Below are positions 20,933-30,228 of a DNA stretch of 64,000 nt, piece by piece. A program made the translations under genes and the position numbers. Below the pieces are notes generated by a model, which saw only the letters and a program-made list of their open reading frames with translations, was not told the DNA's origin and did no database searches. Source of the stretch: Bradyrhizobium sp. CB1015. Its GTDB lineage: Bacteria > Pseudomonadota > Alphaproteobacteria > Rhizobiales > Xanthobacteraceae. Each line of letters starts with the position of its first letter. The stretch's first letter is position 1. The stretch spans positions 1,736,001-1,800,000 of the forward strand of contig NZ_CP104174.1 of the NCBI RefSeq assembly GCF_025200925.1, written 5' to 3'.

Positions 20933-21941
20933 CGGCTACTCATATCGAGCGTCTCATTCATGGCCTAGCCAGCGGCCTCTATGCTGGCCACAGCTGCACA
21001 ACGGTGATCATCAAGGCGAGCGGCTATCGCGAGCCGGACAGCCAGTGCGGCTGCGGTTGCCATTGGGCCGGCGTGCACGGCCGATCCATCGGGAGCGGCC
21101 AGCGCCATCGCAGTCCTCGGGTCCACGCGGTCCTGAGGAAGGCAGGGCCGTGGGGCTACCGTGGCGATCGAACGGCCGATGTAGCAGAACGGCGCTCGCG
21201 CGCTCATGGCCTCTACCACCGACACTCGCCAGGATCTAACGCCGGTCACGCCGAATCTGATCGCACGGCTTCACCGGCGCAGAAAACCGGGTCCGGCTTG
21301 CCGATATCACTCCATCCAAACGGCATAGGGCTGGCTGTATTGGAGGGCGCCAGGGATCTCTTCAGCCGCAAGATAGCCGGCCGGGCGAACGCGACCTTAT
21401 GCGGGCCGAGCGTCTCTTCCGCGCCGTCGGTGCCGAGTCGCCAGCAGCGGGCAAGAGCGGATTGATCGAATTTCGGGGGTGTACAGTACGCTTTAGATTA
21501 AGGTCGCACGGCCGTTGCCAGCGCTGGCGTGCCGCATCGATGAGCCGCAAGGGTGAGTGCTAGGATAGTGCGCCACGGAGAGCTTCTTCCGCACCGTGCG
21601 CCGCAAGCGGCAAGTAAGCAACCAGTGCGAGAGTCGAGCCCGCTTGCGCGGGTGGTTTGGAGAGTTCGTGAGTTGAACGGCGAGCCGTTGCGCAGAAAGT
21701 TCAGGTGTATCCTGCCCGGCAACGTCAATGATCGGACAGGGGCCAAGAGGCTTATGAGGGCTCGTATGTTTGGACAACGAATGGGTAGTCCGGGATATGG
21801 AGCGGGGTCAAAGGGGGAGAGCCAAGCGGTGTCTTTGTTCACATTGAAACAAGGGGCCATGTCCTCAGCGGCAGACCACATCATCACGCAAGTGCGGTAA
21901 TCCGTTGGCGTGGCGTGTGGCTTGCCCGTGCGTGCCCCACT
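20933..21941. other. Stretch without a recognised gene
   Basis: Several overlapping frames on both strands exist in this GC-rich kilobase, but none shows a family signature. Confidence 0.45.
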
Positions 21942-23097
21942 TTATGGGAAGCCCGGTTGTATTGCACTTCCGAGCAGGGCGCGGCCAGCGCTCTGGAGCG
22001 TTCCCTCGTTTAAAGCTGCGTGCTGGGCAACCACGAAGCTGTCGCACATGGCCCGTGCTAGATTGCTGGTGCTATAGAGCGCCTCAGTTCCAGCAAGACC
22101 GCTCGCAATCCTGCACACCTCAGCCCCCTGCCGCGCTGCGTTCGTCGCGGCGAGCCGCATTAGCGTCGTGGTGCCAAGATTTACCTCACCCTTGAGCGCT
22201 TCCTTCCACAGCTCCTCCGTGGCTTCGTAAAAGAAGGAACGAGCGGAACGTAGCATGGCTTCGGCTTTGGCGATTTCAAGCTGGACATAGCCGCGCTCAG
22301 CCCTCACGGGCGCTCCAGTGATCGAGGCACGGGTTTCGGCCATGGCGATCACGTCGTCTATTGCGGAGCGCGCAATCCCGATGCCGACAATCGCATGCGC
22401 CTGCGCGGCGAAGGCGACGGCAGGATAACGATAGATCGGCCCATCAAGTGTCGGCGGACCGCCGCGGATCAAGGTCCATTCCTCTGGCACAATGACGTCG
22501 CTGACGACGACATCGTGGCTTCCGGTGCCTTGCAGTCCGATGACGTCCCAATTGGGCCGAATTGTCACCTTCTCGGCCGGCATCACCGCTACACGCGGGA
22601 GGTCACCGCTCGGATCGTCTTCCAACGTGATACCAACTCCTATCAAATCCGCCTCTGGTGAGCCGCTAGCGAATGGCCACACGCCGTTCACGATAAATCC
22701 GTCGGCGCATCGCTTAGCGGGTTGGAGCGGGAAAAGCGCACCCGCCAACACCACGTCAGGTCCATTGGCGTACACTTTGCGAAGCGTGTCGTCCGGAAGA
22801 GCAGCGAGGTAGCGAGCTCCATCCCCGAAGCTGGCGACCCAACCGGCGGAGCCGTCGGTTTCGGAAATGCGCTCGACCAGCCGACAGCGTTCGCTCCTCA
22901 CCGCCGAATCGCTTGGCAGCCATAGCCCGATAGACGCCGACTCGTCTGAAGCCGTCGATGATTTCTTTCGGAATCTTCTGCGTGCGGCTAAACTCGTCGC
23001 GACGCGCACGGATCTCGACGAGTAGTGGCGACAGATTAGCCCAGGTCGCAGCCGCGGCGTGGGTTCCGGAACTTATCTTTTCTGGTGGAGCGTTCAT
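21942..23097 (-). pseudogene. Frameshifted flavin-dependent monooxygenase (HpaB / acyl-CoA dehydrogenase type 2 family)
   Basis: The N-terminal part (MNAPPEKISSGTHAAAATWA, then KEIIDGFRRVGVYRAMAAKR and FGGEER) and the C-terminal part (CRLVERISETDGSAGWVASF onward, to LLGSAIQPGF) belong to one protein but lie in different frames. The break is near 22895-22905 and probably includes a small deletion. Joined, they give about 385 residues, the normal length of this family, which includes the oxygenase component of two-component aromatic hydroxylases and dibenzothiophene- or indole-type monooxygenases. Typical segments are GVWPFASGSPEADLIGVGI and TGSHDVVVSDVIVPEEW. No flavin reductase partner is nearby. 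The gene is probably inactive unless the frameshift is a sequencing error. Confidence 0.82.
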
Positions 23098-24985
23098 AGA
23101 TCATCCTCCGTGTCTTGAGCCGATCATCCCCGCATGTCATTCGGATGGACTGCGCGCATGGCGAGGCCAGGTGATTTGGCACCCGCAGGACGGCATTCTC
23201 GAAGCTGTCGCAGTTGACATCGAATGCACGAGATTGAATAGGGTAGCTTCCCAAGTTAAGCGGCCTGAGGCCTGACGGAGATATAGCTGTTCTCGCTGGC
23301 ATTCAGGCTGGCCGGCAAAGCAGCCGATACGCTGCGGCGGCATCGATCCGCCTTTACCGCACTGGGTCTCTGGCGGCTGATCGGGGACTGCGGTGCATGT
23401 CTTCTCCACATGAACGTGTGGTCACACTTGGGACAGGCAGGCTCGAACCAAGTTTGGAATTCTTGAGTTGTGCTTGGGAGAGCGCCCAAGCCTGCGGCCT
23501 GTTGCCCGTCTTCCCAGCAATTGACGTGCCATCAAGCATGGTTGCCGGGCTTGTCTGAATCGCGCGGAGATCACTCCCCCGTGCCATGCCAGCACAATGC
23601 GCGTGTCTCCGTGTTTGCTTTCATGCACAAGATGTCATTAACTCAACAAGCCGCATAGAAAACCACAGAGGCGGACTCGACCGCCACGGACCGGGCTCAA
23701 CGTTCCTGCTTAAGTTTAAGGGCCGCTCCGGTCTCCTGACGCGACCAACAGCCCAAATTGCTGCTCGTGCGACTGCTGGTGAGCGCTTGCTTCGAAGCGG
23801 ACCTCCGGACCCCAGGTGTTCAAGAAACGCACGGCGGCTCCAGACGCTGTGATTGAGCGATCAACTCTGGCTCGAGGTGACTGCAAGAGTGCCCCGCTCA
23901 TGCCAGCGACGAAGCGTTACGAACACGTTTTCGGAGGCTTTCCGGGCTGCCAGCAACAGAGGAGCCTGTTCCACGTTCTGTCGGGCCGGACGCGAGAAGT
24001 TCGTGCACATTCCTGAGTGGCCGACCCTCTTACGGCCGCTAGCGTCTTTTTCTTCGGCGATCTACCAATGCTTCCGATCTTGGCCGAGCTTACCAAATTT
24101 GCGCGACAACTATGGGCGCACCACGCGCGTTACGACAGACCAGGCGCCACACGATCTGAAGCTAGTGCTCTGTTCCCACTAAGCGACTCCGTGCAAGAGC
24201 CTGATTTCGGAAGCGGTTGCCAGCTGATTTCAGGCCTGTAGAGGCGGTGCGCGCGGTTGAAACATGGCTGACGCACCGACGTCACCTGTGCAGGTAGAAC
24301 TAGAAACATTCTCTAAGTCTCGCCGCGGCTTAGAACCGACCAGCCTCCGTGTACAGGGGACGCCACTTTGTGAGCTTCGAGTTTCTTCTCGTGTGGAGCT
24401 CGTCATCGAGGACGCGAACGAGACGATCTAACGAATGATTGATGCGACGCTGGCTTTCCGACGGTCGCGGTCTCCCAAATGGCTGGTGCAGGAAGGCCGT
24501 CCGGTACTGATGCGGGTAGCATGTCGCCTTCAGCCCTAGGCCGAAGAGTCATGCTGATTGTTCTGTTGATCCTCGGCCCTGGCTGAGCTCGGTTACAAAA
24601 GCAGGACCGCGGATGCCTTGCCCGCTCAGAGCTGAGAAGCTCTCGGGATCGTCGCGTGCTCTGGAGTGCAGAGCTTGCAATTCTTCGCATTGCGATCTGC
24701 TGCCTGAACCACCTCCATTGGGTTGGCGGCTCAACCAGGAGGAATGAATGCTGCCGGACGCGCTATGTGGGTTTCTGGATGCTGGCCACGCGTTGCCAAC
24801 ATGAGTGCGTATAACAAGAGAAGAATTAAGAGGCCGCGCATATCTAAGGAGTCCTGAAGCGAGGACAATTGTGGAGCGGATAGTATCCGGTGTGTTTGTT
24901 GTAGACGATGGACCAACAAAACTGCGCGGAACAGATGCGCTGTATTAGGCGGCAGACGATTTGCCGGAGTGTGAAAGTGCTGGCA
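23098..24985. other. Long stretch without a recognised gene
   Basis: Nearly 1.9 kb with no family recognised. A minus-strand frame from 24841 encodes a 36-residue peptide with a short membrane-like segment (MRGLLILLLLYALML), but its reality is doubtful. Confidence 0.45.
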
Positions 24986-25741
24986 TCAGCTGACAATCTC
25001 GACCTTGCCGGTGCCGATCCGATACACGCCCCCGACGACCTTCAGGCGGTTCTGCTCGACTGCGGCGTTCAGAATCGGGCCCGTCGATTTAAATTTGTTG
25101 ACGTTGTCAATCACATTTTGTCGGGTTGCTTGGGCGAACGCGTCGCCGGCTTGGTCGCCAGTTGCTTTCACTGCAGGAGAAAGTGCAGCGACCAGGGATG
25201 AAATGTGCCCCGGCGGCCGCTTATCTTCATGGAGCGACTTGATCGTGGCGTCTATCGCACCGCAATGATCGTGGCCAAGTACGAGGATCAGCGGCGTGTT
25301 GAGTATGGCAACCGCGTATTCCATACTGGCGAGCGTATCATCGTTAGCGAAGTTGCCGGCGACGCGGCAGACAAACAGATCACCTAGTCCGCTGTCGAAG
25401 ACAAGTTCGGGGACCACACGGGAGTCGGCGCAGCTCAGAACCGCCGCATATGGATTTTGTCCCTCAACCAAGACCAGCCGCTCGCGCCTGAAATCGTCGA
25501 TTCGTGGTGCGCCCTGGACATAACGATCGTTCCCGTTCAGCAGCCGATTCAGGGCAGCATCTGGCGAGAGTACGTTGTTTGGCTTGGGCGGGCCTTTTGC
25601 TTCCTTCGCGTCGACAATCTTATTGCCGAACCGCAGGAAAACTGTCGAAGCAGCAAACAGCAACAGTGACCGCCGCGAACGCACGTGCTTGGCTAAATGG
25701 TATATGTCTTGAGAATGGGCTGCTTGCATGTGTCGCCTCAT
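24986..25741 (-). CDS. Beta-class carbonic anhydrase, probably exported
   Basis: Interconverts CO2 and bicarbonate. The zinc ligands of beta carbonic anhydrases are visible: Cys and the Asp-Arg dyad in VLSCADSRVVPE, and His and Cys in LGHDHCGAID. About 60 residues precede the domain, with a basic stretch (VRSRRSLLLFAAS) followed by a hydrophobic run, so the enzyme is probably exported. The ATG (25741) overlaps the stop of the thermonuclease gene by ATGA; M5 (25729) is an alternative start. The two genes form a tight minus-strand pair. Confidence 0.9.
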   Translation of the reverse strand: MRRHMQAAHSQDIYHLAKHVRSRRSLLLFAASTVFLRFGNKIVDAKEAKGPPKPNNVLSPDAALNRLLNGNDRYVQGAPRIDDFRRERLVLVEGQNPYAAVLSCADSRVVPELVFDSGLGDLFVCRVAGNFANDDTLASMEYAVAILNTPLILVLGHDHCGAIDATIKSLHEDKRPPGHISSLVAALSPAVKATGDQAGDAFAQATRQNVIDNVNKFKSTGPILNAAVEQNRLKVVGGVYRIGTGKVEIVS

Positions 25742-26463
25742 GGCACGGCCTTACGCCACCCGGTGGCTTCGGCTTCCGCTTCGCTGCAAAGCCAGCGTTG
25801 GCCGCGCTTCTTCGTCATGTCGATTTGTTCGTAACCGGGTTGCCCTGGCAGGTAATAAATGCGCTCGCCTCTGCGCTCGACTGTGCCTTTTATCGGGCAC
25901 TCGGGGGACGGCGGTTCCAATAGCAAGACGGATCCAAGCAGGACTTCCTGAGCGTCGACCGGAACCGACGTCGCGCCCACGATAATCGTGCTCCTATTGC
26001 GGCGACGCCAGTCCCAGGGCGCGATGAACGCGCCGGACCACAGCCCCGCATGGGCTGTGCTGGCCACCAACTCATAAACAACGTATGTATGGTGAGATGC
26101 AAAAGCCGATAGTGCCAAGCCCGAGCGTACCATCCAGGCGTTTATATCCTCGCCTTCGATGAAGCAGCTGCCGAGGGCTCGCCGATACTCATCGACTCTT
26201 CCGGTATGACAATCCCACGTTCGTCCATTCGAATGCTTGATGAGCTCGTCGCGAACAGCTACGCCGCAGGCCCATTTTTGGCCCTGTGCGTCGAGGCAAA
26301 TCTGATCGGTCTCAGGAGCTTCGATGCCTGAGAGCCGAACGGTGGTTTTCTCGATCTGGATCGTATTTCCGTCGAGGATGCGCGGAGCACCGCTGAGTGT
26401 CGCGGCGGAAACCGGAGATGTGATGAGAGCGATCAATGCGAACATAATTCCGCGGTGCTTCAT
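25738..26463 (-). CDS. Exported staphylococcal-nuclease-like thermonuclease
   Basis: A 241-residue secreted nuclease of the SNase (TNase) family. After a signal peptide (MKHRGIMFALIALITSPVSA) the SNase core is visible: ILDGNTIQIEKTTVRLSGIE with the metal-binding aspartate, APETDQICLDAQGQKWACG, and the conserved WMVRSGLA helix. The C-terminal 60 residues (CPIKGTVERRGERIYYLPGQ, then RWLCSEAEAEATGWRKA) form a separate small domain often found at the end of such nucleases. I chose ATG 26463 because it begins the signal peptide; the frame is open to 26523. It is upstream of and overlaps the carbonic anhydrase gene. The MerR-like motif copy C lies about 140 bases upstream. Confidence 0.85.
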   Translation of the reverse strand: MKHRGIMFALIALITSPVSAATLSGAPRILDGNTIQIEKTTVRLSGIEAPETDQICLDAQGQKWACGVAVRDELIKHSNGRTWDCHTGRVDEYRRALGSCFIEGEDINAWMVRSGLALSAFASHHTYVVYELVASTAHAGLWSGAFIAPWDWRRRNRSTIIVGATSVPVDAQEVLLGSVLLLEPPSPECPIKGTVERRGERIYYLPGQPGYEQIDMTKKRGQRWLCSEAEAEATGWRKAVP

Positions 26464-26599
26464 CCCGACAATAACCTTTCGCTCCTGGTCCATGTTCACG
26501 CGCACGATACGGTGCCGATACATTCGATTGCTCGACCGCAGATGTCCATTCCGCCGGCTTCGATGTGTGCCTTATGAGAGCTTCGCGTGAGTTCGAACC

Positions 26600-26627
26600 T
26601 ACGACCTGACGCTGCGTAAGGATCAAG
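26600..26627. promoter_or_regulatory. MerR-operator-like palindromic motif, copy C
   Basis: Core CCTGACGCTGCGTAAGG, aligned with copies A, B and D over 28 bases. It lies upstream of the minus-strand thermonuclease-carbonic anhydrase pair and could be its operator. Confidence 0.4.
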
Positions 26628-27515
26628 AGATTTCTTCCCGTGTGCGTGCGGCGGTATCCTTCGAGCATCGGCGGCTCTCTCACCGCGAGCGTGCTGTACC
26701 CTCTGGACGTAAGGAGGAGATTCTCATCGCGTGGCGCCGAACTCGGGATGCTGGACAAGCCCGAGCCTTGGAACGCTGTGCTCCCTCCTTGCAAAAATTG
26801 AGCGGCTATGAGGCGTCGGTGCTTGCGGCGGAGTCAGGCGTTGAGGAGCAACCTTGCCATTGTTGGTGACGACTTCCATCGGCAAACCGGACAGTTCCGA
26901 CGAGGGCGAGGAAATGCGCCCCAAAGTCTTGTCACGAAAAAGATGCTCAAAAAGGATCTGCTCTGGCTCGCTCTGACCGGTTTAGACAAAGACGTGATGG
27001 AGTTCAGCCTCAACGCTCGCCGCGTAAATGAAGGTTTCTTGTTCGAGCAAACCGCGCAAATCCGTTCCTTGTTACGCCAGACGAGATGATCGTTGATACC
27101 AATCGCATTATGGCATTTGGCTCCTCCGCGCGGCACCATAGTCGTTAGTGCTACTGCCCAGACGTGTGTACAAGAATTGAACTGTTTATGGCTCAGGCGC
27201 TACGGGCCGCCGCTCTTCGGTAGTGACGGTTCCCCGCGATCTCAAGTGACTTACCCAGGAGCGCTGGCATCAGTGCCCGTTTTCTCCAGGAATTGAAAAG
27301 GCTGCGATATTGAGCCGCGGGCTTTGCCGTGGATGCACCAGGCGTGGGCAAGCTGCCCACGTGTTCGGACAATCGCGAGTGCCATGCAATTCGTGTGAGG
27401 TTTAAGTCCACAATACGTGTTTGCCCATCGCGTACTTCGGGTGAATAGCTCTGGTGCGGTTTAGCCGACTCAAGCTACATCATTCTAAAGCACATCACTA
27501 CATAATGGGAATGAC
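26628..27515. other. Stretch without a recognised gene
   Basis: No family is recognised in any frame. Confidence 0.45.
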
Positions 27516-27704
27516 ATGGTCGCAGTCGTTCGGGAAGTACCGGTCTCATCTTACGCGCTTGAAGTAGATGGCCAACTCAGAGCCGAATTCGCAACCAAAG
27601 ACGGTGCCACCGCAGGTGGAGCAGAATTAAAAAGGCGGTTTCCCATGCTTAAAATCCGGGTCTATGACGTGCAGACGAATGAGTGCGAGGAAATCTACGG
27701 CTGA
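27516..27704 (+). CDS. Small conserved protein, paralogue of the one at 42904
   Basis: A 62-residue protein (MVAVVREVPVSSYALEVDGQ...) whose body is LEVDGQLRAEFATKDGA, then ELKRRFPMLKIRVYD. It shares about half its residues, without gaps through the first 50, with the protein at 42904-43101. The conserved pattern YxLEVDGQ-KDGA-LKRxxPMLxIR occurs in small proteins of rhizobial symbiosis regions; its function is unknown. Two diverged copies that both stay open argue that the gene is real. It stands alone. Confidence 0.68.
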   Translation: MVAVVREVPVSSYALEVDGQLRAEFATKDGATAGGAELKRRFPMLKIRVYDVQTNECEEIYG

Positions 27705-28249
27705 GTCAGTGCGGTAATCGACGTTCTTGCGTACTGCTCCGGAGCTTCCCGCCCTGCGCACTCGGAAATTGGCAGGCGCTCAGCGGGTATGCCCGGGGTT
27801 GCTACCCTGTAACTTCCTGTTTCGTCTCAGCATCGGTCCCTAGTGCCGGCTCAAAGTCGCTAAGCTCACGCTCCTGCGTATGCCGCGCAATTACACGATG
27901 CGCGGCGCGCACCCCGAATCGGCTTGGCCGGAGGCATCTCCAAGGGCTCTAGTGAAGAATGCATGAGAGCTGGTTCCCCCGCAGTTGGTGTACTCTAACA
28001 GGGTGGAGTGCAGGCGGGCAAACCACATCTCGCAAACTAGTACGCGCCACTGAGCTCGACACCTGGCGGAAAAACGCAATCGTGCTGCTCGACCTTCCGT
28101 ACGACGGGCCGAACTGCTGCGAGAAAGGCAGGCGGACTGTTGCGGAGCCGTTAAACAACGCAACTGCAGAGCGCGTGTCTCTTGCAGTTAGTACGAGGCG
28201 TTCGACCGTGCGGCAGCTGCGGTGCGGTGTTGCTCTGCGCGACCGTCTG
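27705..28249. other. Stretch without a recognised gene
   Basis: No gene is recognised. It precedes the 3' end of the minus-strand exported protein gene. Confidence 0.45.
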
Positions 28250-29050
28250 CTAAGGCCTTCGCTCTCCTGAGTCTTGCTCTTCCTTTGGCTCGGTTCGTTG
28301 GAACCAGGAGCCCGGAGGAAATTTCGCGATGCGCTTGGCAAAAGAGGATTGTGGCTCCCAATCTTGGCCTTCGCTCTTCTCAAAAGTGATGACCCCGTTG
28401 TGTGTAAAATAACGTGGTCCTTGGATATCGCAATTCACCAAGAGCAGAATGCGCCATAGATCGCCTTTCTCGTTCGGCTTGTCATTCTGCTTGGGTAAGT
28501 AGTCTACCCCAACAGGTTCAATGATAGTGCATCGGCCCTGCCGCAGAAGATCGCCGAGCCGGCCTTGCGGCGTAGTCACAAAGTTGAAGTTACTTGGATC
28601 ATGCAGAAAGCTAAGGTTTGCGTCCCTTTCACCATCTGCGACTTCTTTGGCGATCAACGAGAGCGCTAGGGCACGCCAGCCCAATTCCATCGGCTTCGCA
28701 TAGGTTGACGCAAGCTCAGTCGTACCGTCGAGCGCGACTTTCCAGGTGATCGCGTACTGTTCGTCTGATTTGTTGTCTCGGTGCCTGGTCCACGAAACGA
28801 AAACATGGTCGCTTTCGCCGAGTTCAGCGACCCCCCACATCTGAGGGACGAACTGTGCCACCTTCGAGACATTCGAGATGATTTGTTCTATCGTCTCACC
28901 ATCTTGCGCTCGCCAAGTTGACTTAAGTCTTTCGACAAGGGGGTTGTCGCTGGCGCGAATAGTGTTGCTCATGGCAGCCGGCCAGCCTAGGCAGATTAAA
29001 AGTCCGCCCAGGCGAAGCCATAGCGCGGGTCTTCCCGACATTCTCTTCAT
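28250..29050 (-). CDS. nfeC: Exported protein, probable NfeC (nodulation formation efficiency) family
   Basis: A protein of about 266 residues with a signal peptide (LWLRLGGLLICLGWPAAMS) and a soluble periplasmic domain: NPLVERLKSTWRAQDGETIE, QFVPQMWGVAELGESD, and FLHDPSNFNFVTTPQGRLGD, then DIQGPRYFTHNG. I recall this pattern from Bradyrhizobium proteins annotated as nodulation formation efficiency protein C, which affects competitiveness; the biochemical role is not known. The match is from memory, so the symbol is tentative. Starts at 29089, 29050 or 29041 are possible; a GGAGGA lies just before the ATG at 29050. It is monocistronic. Confidence 0.58.
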   Translation of the reverse strand: MKRMSGRPALWLRLGGLLICLGWPAAMSNTIRASDNPLVERLKSTWRAQDGETIEQIISNVSKVAQFVPQMWGVAELGESDHVFVSWTRHRDNKSDEQYAITWKVALDGTTELASTYAKPMELGWRALALSLIAKEVADGERDANLSFLHDPSNFNFVTTPQGRLGDLLRQGRCTIIEPVGVDYLPKQNDKPNEKGDLWRILLLVNCDIQGPRYFTHNGVITFEKSEGQDWEPQSSFAKRIAKFPPGSWFQRTEPKEEQDSGERRP

Positions 29051-29942
29051 AATCCTCCGCCTATCGCGTTTCATCCATACATCTTTCAAAGCGGTAACCT
29101 TGAACCTGCTATGAGCGAGCGCAAGAAGTTTACGGAGACGCGACGGGGCACCCGCGGCTGTCCCACGCGGGCAGGCGCTCCCCTCTATGTCACGCGCCCC
29201 TAACTTCCCTAGCCAGCGACAGCGTCAATTGGCTGAGCTGGACATCCCCAAGCAGAAGAGACTGGGCATGTCGAGGGGCTTGCATTCTTCGTGCCAGGCA
29301 GCAGGCAGAGATTTGCATGGGTTTTATGTCCCTCTTGTCCACTTTCCGACCTGCGCACGGTTCGATGTTTCCATTCAGTGTATCGGCCGTAGCTCGATGC
29401 CAAGTGCCTGATGAGAATCGGGAGTGCGTTTGCCGTCATTGAACCGTGTGGTTCGCTATAGTTGCCCGTCGGCGTTCGGCCTACATGATGGCTGGCGATA
29501 CGAAGCCGACTTAATCGACGAACTTTGAAGTCTGGCTGGCACGAAAATCAACCTGCTCGCCGCGTATGTGGCTAGATTGCGCCGCCTGCCTTGACGTGTT
29601 CAATGGGGATCCTCTAGTCGAGAAAATAGCTGGCCAGCGGATGTGCTGGGCGAACCGCTGGAAGTCGGAAGCCGCATCGAATGCATTCTGCTCGAAACGG
29701 CGGTAATCGCCGCCGCGCGGGCTGGTTTTGTCCCTTTCATTGATGGGGCGGGCGGCGTCGCCTCAAGGCAGCTCCGAGTCTCACTCCCACATCTGAGACA
29801 AGGACATCTCTGATTGCGACAGCTCTGTTTAGAGAATCATAGAGATGCACGGTCATTCGCCTACTAGATGTCTCAGATTAGCGTGCCACAAAATCTGAGA
29901 GGTTGACGGAAGAGTCCTCCTGCCGATAATCGAACTCGTCGA
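29051..29942. other. Stretch without a recognised gene, ahead of the metE riboswitch
   Basis: No protein family is recognised. The metE promoter should lie near the 3' end of this stretch, but I could not pick it out. Confidence 0.45.
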
Positions 29943-30112
29943 GGTTCTCCGAATCCCGCTTGATCCGGAGCTAAGAGGGAAGCCGGTCCAAATGCCGGCG
30001 CTGCCCCCGCAACTGTGAGCTGCGAGCTACTGTCCAACGATGTCACTGAAGCCCGCACGGCTTCGGGAAGGCCGGACAGCAGCGACGACCAGCGAGCCAG
30101 GAGACCTGCCCC
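29943..30112 (+). ncRNA. Cobalamin (B12) riboswitch
   Basis: The conserved cobalamin aptamer elements occur in order: GGGAAGCCGGT, then AATGCCGGCGCTGCCCCCGC and AACTGT, a helical middle (GCCCGCACGGCTTCGGG), and the B12 box GCCAGGAGACCTGCC at 30095-30109. It sits in the leader of metE, 117 bases before the start codon. Binding of cobalamin should shut off metE when the B12-dependent methionine synthase MetH can work. Confidence 0.93.
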
Positions 30113-30228
30113 GACGATAGATTGGTCCACGGGCGGGGTGTCTCGGTGGTGCGCCAAGCAGCCGTCGCGCGCGCGACTTCCTCTGCCTGCGTCCGCCATG
30201 GCCTCTGTCCCCAACAGGGGTTTACACT

